64,000 nt of DNA from Symsagittifera roscoffensis (lineage: Eukaryota > Xenacoelomorpha > Acoela > Convolutidae): the NCBI RefSeq assembly GCF_963678635.1, contig NC_087068.1, positions 8,996,027 through 9,060,026 on the forward strand. Reading direction: 5' to 3'. A program made the translations under genes and the position numbers. Below the pieces are notes generated by a model. It was not told where the DNA came from, searched no databases, and saw only the letters and a list, made by a program, of their open reading frames with translations. Positions 1-11,216 of the stretch are shown piece after piece (the first letter of the stretch is position 1; each line of letters opens with the position of its first letter).

Positions 1-2563
1 ACTGTTAGGCAAAAAATGTGTATGACCGGTCAGAAATTTTTTAGGAGGGCGTTGATATACCAGGGTGTGTGCAAAAGTTTTTATGTCTGGGACCCAAACA
101 CATGGTTTGCGATAAAAATAAAGAAGTTATTTTTTTGGCTGATGTGGATATTTGTTCGTCCCAACTGAAAAATCAGAACACAACAGGGAATCCGTTGTCA
201 CAGATTTAAGAGGAAGCTAAAGCCCATCCAAAGCGAATGAAACAGACACCATCTGCCAGAGGGCTGGAAAAAACAGCTAGAAAAATATCTCAAAACAGCT
301 ATCTTTCAGCAGTGCCATTTGATAAACGGGTTGGTTTTTTATCATGAAGAAGGACGATTACAAAGCGAACATAGGTGAACATCTGTACACGAAATTTAGG
401 TTTAGAAGAAGTACACAAAAGTATTTACCACTGCGCCGTATTCTATCTCTGCCTGGAAGTTCATATGAGAACGTGAACAAAATAATGGCCAAAACTTTTG
501 ATAAAATCGAGTGAGCGAACAAAGAAACAAACAAGGAAGAAGCACCAGAGACTATTGAGAACGTTGACTTAGATTCCTGTGAAAACATTAGTTTCTATAG
601 ATTTTAAAAGTTTATGCACTAATGTTCCACTCAAATAGGCTATTGACATTGCACTCAGAAAATTTTGTGAACAGGAGAAACCCCAGGCATTGCACACAAT
701 GCAATGAAGAGATTGCTAAACCTTGCTGTAGGTCAAGTGCCTTTTAAGTGCAAAGAGATGTGGTAAATCTAGCGGGATGGGTTGGTAATGGGGATCTCTC
801 TTGCAGTCAAACTGTCAAATTTGTTGATGAAAGAGTTCGAACCTGTATTGACGAAATAGGTTCCCAAAATTTGCAATTAAATGGACAATTTTAATTCGTC
901 CACTGGACCGTTGGTCACTCCACCTGTGTTGGCCAAGTAATTCGACATCTAATCACTAGAATTGACGAACACTAAAAAGAGGAATCACCGTAACACAACA
1001 TCTAAGGCAGTCTGAAAATGAGGAAACACGCTCGGGAATATCGTGGGAAGTTTTAAACTAAGCTAACGGCAACGTCAAGCTACTGACATTAGAAGCACTT
1101 CACATCTGGAATGAGGGATCAAGAATAAACACGCACAATCAATTTAAGTGCTGGGAACCAATTAACAAAACTTTCGAAATAAAAATTGACATAATTCAAA
1201 AAATGAAAATGAGATTTAAAAAAATAAATTTAAACTCAATTTAGTTACGAGATAAAATCAAAAGAACGTCTCAGAAACTTAGATCTGATAATATAGTCAT
1301 GATATAATTTTTGCGCGAATCACAAATAAATTTTTTTGTTTTTTTATTAATTGATTCTTTTTACTTTGCATAGCCATTGTATTAGTATATTTTTATGATC
1401 AATAATGGATTCATGAGTTTTTAAAACTTTTAAACCTGATGAATTTGCAAAAATATTCGTAATTTAAACTTTAAATTCCCATTATCCCGTTATGTAAATT
1501 TTGCAAGTAAAATGATGTTGAGAGATGTAAAGAGAAAGAGTTGGTTGATGATCAAGCCAACCAGAATAAGAAAACTAACATCTGCATAGAACAAACCGGA
1601 GTTGAAAGTGACTCAAAAAGACTGACCGGTTAAGAGGCTACTGGTCTGTTATATACTCAACAGAAGAGCTGAACTAAACTTCCGTTATGTGATGGTCCGT
1701 GCACATGCTGGATAGAGACATACCAACGCCATATAAATACATCGACAAAATTTTATGAATAAATTAGGTCGAGTTTAAAGCATCCAGAGAATTGTCAGTT
1801 AAAACTTAACCTTCTTGATTATGGCACTCATAGGAATGTCGGTGTTAAATGTATTTTTGAGCTTTTTGCACACCCCTGAGGCAGATGATAGCACTCTTCA
1901 GAAGTGCAAAGTTTCTTTTGGTTCTTACAAAGTATAATTCGTCGGAGTATGATTCGTTCCAGTTTTCGCTCGATTTCTCTGCTAGTGTCTGAACGGTTTT
2001 CGAAGAGCCTGCTGTTGATCCTCCAGTGAAAGCAAAAATTAGTGGAACACTGCTGCTTTGTTCCACATAGGGAAATCTTTGTTGGTATTTTAATGTATTT
2101 TAATAACCGATCCAAGGACTCTAAAACAATCTACCGTTGTAACATTTGTGCCTTTCGAACTCCTATATGGCTCATTCCCAACAGTTTTCCAACAATATGA
2201 GTTGACACTTGGAAGGCTTCACATTGTGGCCAAAAGCGTTTTCGTGCACATCCAGATTGTCAAGTGCTCCACGGAGTCGCTTAAGATCGCCCACGGCTCT
2301 TCTGTTTTCTGCGTATCATTTTTTGGGTTTGCAGCTGCTCGATCAGTGGGATTCTCACTTTTCTGTACATATCCATTGCGAGAAGATAATCACCTTGCGT
2401 TGTTTCTTCGGTAGATAACAAAACCGTGTTGTTGACAAATAATTTTAAGGGATGTTTATATGAGCTGATCAACGCAAGTTGTAGTGCCGGACAAGGGATT
2501 TTCAGTTTTCAAAGCAAATTTTCTTTTGAGCGAGTTGAAGGCATTTTCTGCATCAAGTAGTAT
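1..2563 (+). repeat. Penelope-like element segment, copy 1
   Basis: Nearly identical to 4256-7457 and offset by 4255 bp; the left edge is cut by the window start. The copy has lost about 650 bp present in copy 2 (junction near 2095-2105). It carries a degenerate RT region and further plus-strand sequence. The same stops and frameshifts occur in both copies, so the element was dead before it was duplicated. Confidence 0.75.
349..872 (+). pseudogene. Degenerate Penelope-like reverse transcriptase, copy 1
   Basis: Plus-strand translation in shifting frames shows the Penelope-type RT order: a basic stretch with LPLRRILSLPGSSYENVN, an ISF-YR remnant of the catalytic strand region, AMKRLLNLAVGQVPFKCK and DGLVMGISLAVKLSN, corresponding to the DGLAMG motif followed by LAN and MKEFE. 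Several stops and frameshifts interrupt it. Confidence 0.6.
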
Positions 2564-2694
2564 TTTTTCAACCACTAGCTTTTGAGATTCGAGGCGCGGC
2601 TGGCCCCAGCATAGAAATTTTTTTGAGCACGCTTCGTAAGAACGTAAGCATATGCACTGAGGTACTCAGAGCAGGCAGCTTTTTAAAACAGAGA
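2559..2694. repeat. 136-bp block, copy 1
   Basis: Nearly identical to 11081-11216. On the minus strand it has a TACCTCAGTGCA box-A-like and a CCTCGAATC box-B-like sequence, hinting at a tRNA-derived SINE. It begins exactly where the Penelope-like repeat ends. Confidence 0.55.
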
Positions 2695-4255
2695 ATCTTG
2701 CTGGCAATACAGACTGCAAACGCCACTTGCGTACTTGGAACAAAAATTCACAAACAACTTCAAATTTTTTTTTGTGTTTAACACAATAATTTTTGTATAT
2801 TATATTTTCTCCTGTCCTGTTGCGTGCTCTTATTGAAGAATCGTAACAAGTATTGACGAGTTTATTAGTTAGTATCAACACTTATTATCTCCTTTTTATC
2901 ATTATCACTTCATTATCACCAATGATTTCGACTGGAATACGTGATAAAGGGACTCCTGACTGTAACCTCGGTTTTTATGATACTTTTGACCTTCTGATAC
3001 TTTTGATTTTTTATTTTATTACAGACCCACAGCCTATTATCAGGTCTGTTTTTTTTAGTCACTTTCAATTCCGGTTGATTCTGTGCAAGTGTTTATTTTC
3101 TCAATCTTGTTGGCTTGATCCCCAACCATCTGACTCTCTTTACTTCTTTCAACCTTAAACTTTACCAAATTTTTATAACGAGATAGAGGGAATTAAAAAT
3201 GTAAACTATGGAAGCTTTCGGACATTTGTGCATCATCAGGTTTGAAGAAAAAAAATATGTAAAACGATTATCGATCACAAAAATATCATAAGACAATGGC
3301 TTTGCAAAATAATAACTTTTCAACCAATCAGAAAAATGCAAATTTGAAGTTCGAGCAAATAATACACCATAATAATATCATCAGACTTAAGTTCTTGAGA
3401 CATTCTGTTATAGTTATTTTTTGATTAAATTTTTTTCAAAATTAATTTTTCTCATTTTCTAAAATCGAAAATTGTCAATTTTTTTTAAATGTCAAACTCG
3501 TTTTCGGAACTATAAATTAAGTTTTAGTAAGTTTTTGAGAAACCACAAAGCGCGGAGCTAGATTTAAAACTGGTATTTATCTCACGGAGGAACCAGTTAA
3601 ACGTGTACATAGAATTTTACAGAATCTTTCTCATTTTTCTAATTTTTTTTTAGAAAAAATTATACAAAGAAAAGTACAGGTTTCCAAATAAATGTTTTTT
3701 TTTTATCGAAAACACTTTGGTTTTTTATCTCTATTATTGTACAAGAACATAATGTGAGAGCCAGAATGGTAAACATAGTAGCCGCTAGTTTGCTAATCTA
3801 CAGTTCAAAAGATCTGGAATCCGAAGAAAGAAAGATCTAATCAAACAGTCCTAACCACTATTCCAGGACTCTCACGACGTCATCAATAATTCAATTAGCA
3901 GCCACATAGCAAATTGTAAACAAAATGATTGTTTTTATAGACTTAGAATTGTGAGAAAATGCATAAAAAACGATATAATACCGGACTTTTTGCGAAAGTT
4001 TTTTTTCGACCATGCAGTTCATTGTTTTCAGCTAAATCTACACAGAACTGAAATAAACACAGCTAGAATTGACGATAAGATCATTAGCGATAAGTTACGG
4101 AAAGCAACAGTGCTTATGCAGCGCGGAGTCAATGAAAAACTTTGGCCGTCAGTTTTGCACTTCATTATACATGTGAACAGAAAGAATTCGAGCACAGTCA
4201 ATGGACCCCAAAAAAAAACAAAATCAAATAACTCATAGACAGATGGACAAGATAG
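2695..4255. other. Spacer between the two Penelope-like copies
   Basis: AT-rich sequence without a convincing gene. It contains the hammerhead-like motif near 3220; otherwise I see nothing. Confidence 0.4.
3200..3245 (-). ncRNA. Hammerhead-ribozyme-like motif
   Basis: The minus strand reads CTGATGA, a 13-nt spacer, GAAA, then GCTTCC. CUGAUGA...GAAA is the hammerhead core, and this context is common at the ends of Penelope-like elements. Stem II pairs poorly here, so it may be a decayed ribozyme from another Penelope-like insertion in the opposite orientation to the RT copies. Confidence 0.35.
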
Positions 4256-7200
4256 ACTGTTAGGCAAAGAATATGTATGACCGGTCAGAAATTTTTTAGG
4301 AGGGCGTTGATATACCAGGGTGTGTGCAAAAATTTTTATGTCTGGGACCCAAACACATGGTTTGGGATAAAAATAAAGAAGTTATTTTTTTGGCTGATGT
4401 GGATATTTGTTCGTCCCAACTGAAAAATCAGAACACAACAGGGAATCCGTTGTCACAGATTTAAGAGGAAGCTAAAGCCCATCCAAAGCGAATGAAACAG
4501 ACACCACCTGACAGAGGGCTGGAAAAAACAGCTAGAAAAATATCTCAAAACAGCTGTCTTTCAGCAGTGCCATTTGATAAACGGGTTGGTTTTTTATCAT
4601 GAAGAAGGACGATTACAAAGCGAACATAGGTGAACATCTGTACACGAAATTTAGGTTTAGAAGAAGTACACAAAAGTATTTACCACTGCGCCGTATTCTA
4701 TCTCTGCCTTGAAGTTCATATGAGAACGTGAACAAAATAATGGCCAAAACTTTTGATAAAATCGAGTGAGCGAACAAAGAAACAAACAAGGAAGAAGCAC
4801 CAGAGACTATTGAGAACGTTGACTTAGATTCCTGTGAAAACATTAGTTTCTATAGATTTTTAAAGTTTATACACTAATGTTCCACTCAAATAGGCTATTG
4901 ACATTGCACTCAGAAAGTTTTGTGAACAGGAGAAACCTCCAGACATTGCACACAATGCAATGAAGAGATTGCTAAACCTTGCTGTAGGTCAAGTGCCTTT
5001 AAGTGCAAAGAGATGTGGTAAACCTAACAGGATGGGTTGGTAATGGGGATCTCTCTTGCAGTCAAACTGTCAAATTTGTTGATGAAAGAGTTCGAACCTG
5101 TATTGACGAAATAGGTTCCCAAAATTTGAAATTAAATGGACAATTTTAATTCGTCCACTGGACCGTTGGTCACTCCACCTGTGTTGGCCAAGTAATTTGA
5201 CATCTAATCACTAGAATTGACGAACACCAAAAAGAGGAATCACCCGTAACACAACATCTAAGGCAGTCTGAAAATGAGGAAACAAGCTCGCGAATATCGT
5301 GGAAAATTTTAGACTAAGCTAACGGCAACGTCAAGCTACTGACATTAGAAGCACTTCACATCTGGAATGAGGGATCGAGAATAACCACGCACAATCAATT
5401 TAAGTGCTGGGAACCAAATAACAAAAATTTCAAAATAAAAATTGACATAATTCAAAATTTGAAAATGAGAATCAAAAAAATAAATTTAAACTCAATTTAG
5501 TTACGAGATAAAATTAAAAGAACGTCTCAGAAACTTAGATCTGATAATATAGTCATGATATAATTTTTGCGCGAATCACAAATAAACTTTTTTTTATTAA
5601 TTGATTCTTTTTACTTTGCATAGCCATTGTATTAGTATATTTTTATGATCAATAATGGATTCATGAGTTTTTAAAACTTTTAAACCTGATGAATTTGCAA
5701 AAACGTTCGTAATTTAAACTTTAAATTTCCATTTTCTCGTTATGTAAATTTTGCAAGTAAAATGTTGAGAGATGTAAAGAGAAAGAGATGGTTGATGATC
5801 AAGCCAACCAGAATAAGAAAACTAACATCTGCATAGAACAAACCGGAGTTGAAAGTGACTCAAAAAGACTGACCGGTTAAGAGGCTACTGGTCTGTTATA
5901 TACTCAACAGAAGAGCTGAATTAAACTTCCGTTATGTGATGGTCCGTGCATATGCTGGATAGAGACATACCAACGCCATATCATTGACAAAATTTTATGA
6001 ATAAATTAGGTCGAGTTTAAAGCATCCAGAGAATTGTCAGTTAAAACTTAACCTTCTCGATTATGGCACTCATAGGAATGTCGGTGTTAAATGTATTTTT
6101 GAGCTTTTTGCACACCCCTGAGGCAGATGATAGCACTCTTCAGAAGTGCAAGGTTTCTTTTGGTTCTTACAAAGTGTAATTAGTCGGAGTATGATTCGTT
6201 TCAGTTTTCGCTTGATTTCTCTGCTAGTGTCTGAACGGTTTTTGAAGAGCCTGCTGTTGATCCTCCAGTGAACGCAAAAATTAAGGGAACACTGCTGCTT
6301 TGTTCCACATAGGGAAATCTTTGTTGGTATTTTAATGTTTTGACACTCTCAAGATATTTATAGGCGTCAGATATAGTTTTATGGCGGTGTTTGCTGGTTC
6401 CCATCCATATCTCAGATGTAAACTATCATTAAGTTCTGATTTGCTGGAGAAAAAACTGTACTTTTCAGCCAGTTCGATGCTCCTTTCAGTGATGCCAAAC
6501 TTGTTAAAAGCTTTTTTGGGATTATCCATTTCAAAAACTTTTAGCTTTTTTTGAGAGTGTGATGTTCTGTCTCTCAGTTTTGATGCTTCTAACAATTTGA
6601 GTTTAATCCGTTGCAGCTATTTCCGGATCAAGGTTTTCTAATGGATCACATTTGGCTCGCGACAACTCATAATTGCTGGAAAACTCCGTGTTAATGAAAA
6701 ATTCTGATACTCACATTTGTAGTGGTCGTACATTAAGGCTGCGATCTTCATCGGTTTTATAGGTTTTACCAGTATTACTGGGAAAAAACTGCTGTCTTAC
6801 GTTTTTCTCAGAATCGTCCATTTTATTTAATGCTTCCGGAGTTGATCTGGATAGAAAACTCAAGTTATTTTAATTTTCTTTGTGTTATAGCAGTACCCAT
6901 TTTGATAGGTTGGTTTAGCTATTTTGAAAAGCTTTTTTGATAGGGTATTTCTCTTTTCAATTTACTTTTGATGTATTTATTGCATGCTGACGGTGTTTCC
7001 ATAACCAATCCAAGGACTCTAAAACCATCTACCATTGTAACATTTGTGCCTTTCGAACACCTATATGGCGCATTCCCAACAGTTTTCCAACAATATGAGT
7101 TGAAACTTGGAAGGCTTCACATTGTGGCCAAAAGCGTTTCCGTGCACATCCAGATTGTCAAGTGTTCCACGGAGTCGCTTAAGATCACCCCCGGCTCTTC

Positions 7201-7457
7201 TGTTTTCTGCGTCCCATTTTTGGGTTTGCAGGGGCTCGATCAGTGGGATTCTCACTTTTCTGTACATATCCATTGCGAGAAGATCACCTTGCGTTGTTTC
7301 TTCGGTAAATAACAAAACCGTGTTGTTGACAAATAAATTTAAGGGATGTTTATATGAGCTGATCAACGCAAGTTGTAGTGCCGAACAGAGGATTTTCAGT
7401 TTTTAAAGCAATTTTTTTTTTGAGCAAGTTGAAGGCATTTTCTGCATCAAGTAGTAT
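4256..7457 (+). repeat. Penelope-like element segment, copy 2
   Basis: Second, longer copy of the segment at 1-2563. The extra stretch (about 6343-7000) contains a minus-strand open region with the phrase HLRYGWEPANT, which recalls a motif near the end of some invertebrate retroelement ORFs; this is weak. The two copies are separated by about 1.7 kb of unrelated DNA that includes a hammerhead-like motif. Confidence 0.75.
4604..5128 (+). pseudogene. Degenerate Penelope-like reverse transcriptase, copy 2
   Basis: Same RT remnant as at 349-872, sharing its stop after the first block and the same later lesions, with a few private substitutions. Inactive. Confidence 0.6.
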
Positions 7458-9935
7458 GCCATCCGATTTCAGTTTCTCAAACTTCTCAAACTCGTTCCTC
7501 AAAATGCGGTTATTTTATTCGATTTCAAATTTCTGGCCTAAGTGGAGCTGGAAAATTAGTCCGAGATTTTAAAGGTCTGACTTTATGCATTGGATGATTG
7601 TTTTGCCATCTTTTTGTCTCAGAATTTATCCTATACCAATAGACCTTACTTCTGGATTGTTTTCCAGAGGTATCAACAACGAATTGCTTAGAGCGCCAAG
7701 AAAAAATTGTTTAGTGCACCAAATTTTCCATTTAGAAAGTGATTATTTGCAGAGATGATGGTTTTTGGGGTTAAACTTATGAACTATTAACTTTAATAAA
7801 TATCCCCACCATATGCAAAGTCTGCATGAAAGCTCATGAAAGCCAGCTATAATGTTAACGATTCAGTTCTCTCTACGAGTGAACTACTGCTCCGACCTAT
7901 TTGGGGCTGCTTTGTGTCACCTTGATGGTCTTTTAACCAGCTTCCTGCTCCACTTGGGTAGCCAATTCATCCTGTACTTCGGCCCGGACATTCAATGAAC
8001 AGGGAACAAAAAAGGCGAACAAGAGAAATAAAATATTGTTAAATGGATTGTTAAGAAAAGTAAAAATGGATTGTAAAATAAGAACAAAAAAGAAATTTAG
8101 GCTATTACAACCTGGTTTTCCCGGATGGAGGTTTCGGTGGGGTGTCCGGCTAGAAGGGGCCTATCGCGGCTTGAAGAGCTTGTCTCTAAAATCCCGTCCT
8201 GGGCATTTTTCTCACAAGCATACCATCGTCGCCATGTCACATGTAATTGGTCAATAATTTTATCACAACCATTAAGCAATAACAAAAACAGTCTCAAATG
8301 AAGCTGCGTGTTCCTCCTTGGCTTTATAATTGAAAACTGTCTTTGAAAGTAAGTTATTCATTAATAGTGTCAAATACAAAGTCCAAATCTTTATTGCTAC
8401 GGAGATTCTTTGCTAATTGCCCTGGGTTCACAGGTACACGTGCTCAAGTTCTTCAAGTTTATTCAAAATATCTCAATGCTGGAGGCGGCGGCTCTGTGAA
8501 CTTCACAAGCTATTGGCAGAAAATAAGATCGAACATTTTACGAAAATATACATTGTAAATGTCAGAAGTTTCTACATAGATTTTCACTCGCACAAAAACT
8601 TTTTCAATTTTCAGAAATTAGGTGATGTAAAGTACAACGCAAAGAGCAGTAAAGAAATAGATGTTTGGGAGTCTGTTCCAGTCGGTCATATGCTAGAGTT
8701 GTTTTTGGCGCAAATGGAGTTTTTGAAAATTTTGAATTAAACTCGTCATGCTGAACATTCTCCTATAACCTTTGGCTCAAGGGTCAGAGACACTGTCTCT
8801 TGTGTTTTGCACCTCGATCTATTGGAGCCAATGCGTTTCACTTCAGACATGTGACTTCGAGATCGTATTACAGCTTAAAGCTTACTACCACCTACCACAA
8901 TACCCCCACTCTAGAAATAGTTACATCTCGATGGCTAGTTCTTCTAATACCTAAAACCCGCGAGCGCCGTTAAAACATGGTTGGAACTTCAAGTAAACAC
9001 AATTAGTTTTTAATGAAAAGTGGATTTTTATTCCAATTTGTATGGATCAACCAAAGGCTCGCCTAACATGAACATAACTGTATATATTGGCTCTTAGTAA
9101 TTAAATTCGAGTGATCACATCAAAACAACCGCTCTGAACAAGTCCCAAACACAATCAAGTAAAAATACTATGATAAAACTAGAAGTTTTTATAAAGTAAA
9201 TAGTTTTAATACAAGAGGTTGTAGACAAGTCTTGGACCACTGGGTTAGTTGAGTGGGAGACCATCCCAATCAAAGTTTCTCTTGCTTAAGGCGCACCGCT
9301 CGCAATTTCGATGCTGTCTATCAGGAACAAGCCAGCTTTATTCAAATTGATTGCTATTGGGCAAATTGCGAGTAGCGATTTGCCTCGGAACAAATTTTTT
9401 TGTCATTTTTCTTGCAATTGTAAGTTCATCTGTTCTCATTTCATGTTCTTTCATGTTTTTCAATTTCATTGAGAAAGTTTAGCATGAGCCAAAATACTGT
9501 TTAACCTTAAAGACAAGACAAAACTTCCGGAAATGACCGATTTGCACATACATGAAGAATTCAATTGCGATGTCCTCATTGCGTGTTTTCGTCATGTCAA
9601 TGAGCCTCCCGAATATCAACTATACTTGAGATACAGTGCCAGTGGTCATTGTTGTTAAAAACCTTTTCTAGTTCCCCAAATTTCAAAGCCATGGAAAATT
9701 TTTCATTCTCTAGCTGTGCAGCAATCTAATTTGGCATCTGACTCGACTTTGGATCTCAAGTTTAAAAGGCGTCTGAAATTTCTTTTCAATCATTCCAGTC
9801 AAAAAATTGTCATGTAAAGTTTTGATATATAAAAAGTTAAATCATATTATAAAACATTACTTGTAGGTTCAAAATGTTATCTGAGGTCACGTTAAAGCGG
9901 AAGCCTCCTCCCTTCATTCAAGGCTCAAGAAATTT
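7458..9935. other. Mostly unassigned left-flank sequence
   Basis: No confident gene. One plus-strand stretch at 8417-8740 stays open across a possible 60-bp intron (ATT|GTAAATG at 8554/8555, TTTTCAG| at 8614/8615), with the downstream part reading KLGDVKYNAKSSKEI and ending at TAA; it may be a small exon pair of an unknown gene. The rest shows nothing I can support. Confidence 0.3.
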
Positions 9936-10108
9936 TTGAAGAGTCCGACCATCAGTTTTCGAAGTACTGGGCAGAGACTCTTCTTCTTTGTCGGAGCTAA
10001 TCACAATCTCTTCCCATGCTTTTGATTTTTCATACGCACGCATCCACCACTCATTTTGCTCCTTTAGTCGTGCTCCTTTGCTCTTCAATCGGCAAACTTT
10101 GTAGGAAA
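9936..10108 (-). CDS. Possible terminal exon of an unknown gene
   Basis: A minus-strand frame after an acceptor-like TTCCTACAAAG reads a charged, helical stretch containing WWMRAYEKSKAWEEIV, then an acidic SSDKEEES patch, ending in KFLEP and a TGA. Too short to rank by length alone; composition and the acceptor are its only support. It could be a chance frame. Confidence 0.25.
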
Positions 10109-10278
10109 AAATTACTCGACGATAAAATCTCGGCTGTCATTGACAAACTAGACGCCCATTATTGTTTTTAACTCCTAATTTTTTTTGTCTACGGGCCCTT
10201 GTTTTTTGCAAAATAATTTTTTGGAACGCTACGACAAATTAATTTAAAAAATTCGTTTGAAAGGTCACTAATGTGAGA

Positions 10279-11075
10279 ATGGATGATAACCAGTTCTTAC
10301 AAGCAGTTCTCCCGCCAGCCAAAGCTGGCTTGCGTGTTTCTTCCGCTCGTCTACTAGCTTTACCCGCTTTCGTAGCCTCAGCAGTAGGAGCGAAAAATGC
10401 CTTGAGCGTAATTTTTGGTTTGAAGCATGTGGATGGAAACTATGGTGATGCGCTTAAACGGTGGTTTGAAGTTGGAAAAACTGAAATGGCTCCGGAAAAC
10501 GAAAAACAAACAAATTGGACAGAGACTTTTTTCGACAGCAAAGTTGCAGACTTGATTTTACGACTTGAACCAACAGAGATGAAAAAGTTCAACACGTTCT
10601 AAGATAGAATAGGTTCCCAATGGTTGTACGTCATCTCGTGCAAAAAAACTTAAGGTCAAAACTAACAAAACAACAACTCAGAATTGCGATAGGATGTCGA
10701 TTAGGCTCAAAATTTTGCGAACGGCATAAATGAGTGTGCGGAAAAGACATTACCGAAGATGGTTGGCACGGCCTTTCTTGCTTTAAAAATGCAGGAAAAT
10801 TCTCTAGGCATTCAAACTTGAAAGTCCTTTCAAAGCAGATTTCATCTTCTACTCACATTGCGTCTGTTTTAGAACCACGAAACAGGACCGATCAGAAGCG
10901 GCCCGACGGTTTGACGCTTGTTTTATGGGCTGTTGGTTAGCAGCTTTTTTTTGGGCTGTAACCGTAGTAGACTCCTTATCCCCTTGTAGGGTTAGTGCCG
11001 ATTCTGTTTGTAACCCTGGTACGGCTGCCGCTGAAGCGAAAGAGCAAAAAAAGACAAGTATAAAGACTTAATACA
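10279..11075 (+). pseudogene. LINE-like retroelement 3' fragment
   Basis: The plus-strand frame reads FLQAVLPPAKAGLRVSSARL and LLALPAF, then a Trp/Leu-rich region, and after frameshifts CGKDITEDGWHGLSC, KRPDGLTLV, a T-VVDSLSPC stretch and CNPGTAAAEA. This succession is familiar from the C-terminal end of invertebrate non-LTR retroelement polyproteins, where the RPDG...VTV stretch may be a nuclease-like core. Several stops and indels; not functional. Confidence 0.6.
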
Positions 11076-11080
11076 TGATG

Positions 11081-11216
11081 AGTATTTTTTCAACTACTAG
11101 CTTTTGAGATTCGAGGCGCGGCTGGCCCCAGCATAGAACTTTTTTTGAGCACGCTTCGTAAGAACGTAAGCATATGCACTGAGGTACTCAGAGCAGGCAG
11201 CTTTTTAAAACAGAGA
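11081..11216. repeat. 136-bp block, copy 2
   Basis: Second copy of the 136-bp block, here directly after a LINE-like fragment and just before the GC-rich region. The shared placement at the ends of two unrelated elements is notable. Confidence 0.55.

Noticed and set aside
358-588. A 76-codon minus-strand frame, repeated at 4613-4843
   Set aside because: It is antisense to the Penelope-like RT remnant and duplicated only because the whole segment is duplicated.
6332-6595. Minus-strand frame with LRYGWEPANT considered as a retroelement C terminus
   Set aside because: The following residues do not continue the expected Cys/His pattern and the match is too short to support a call.
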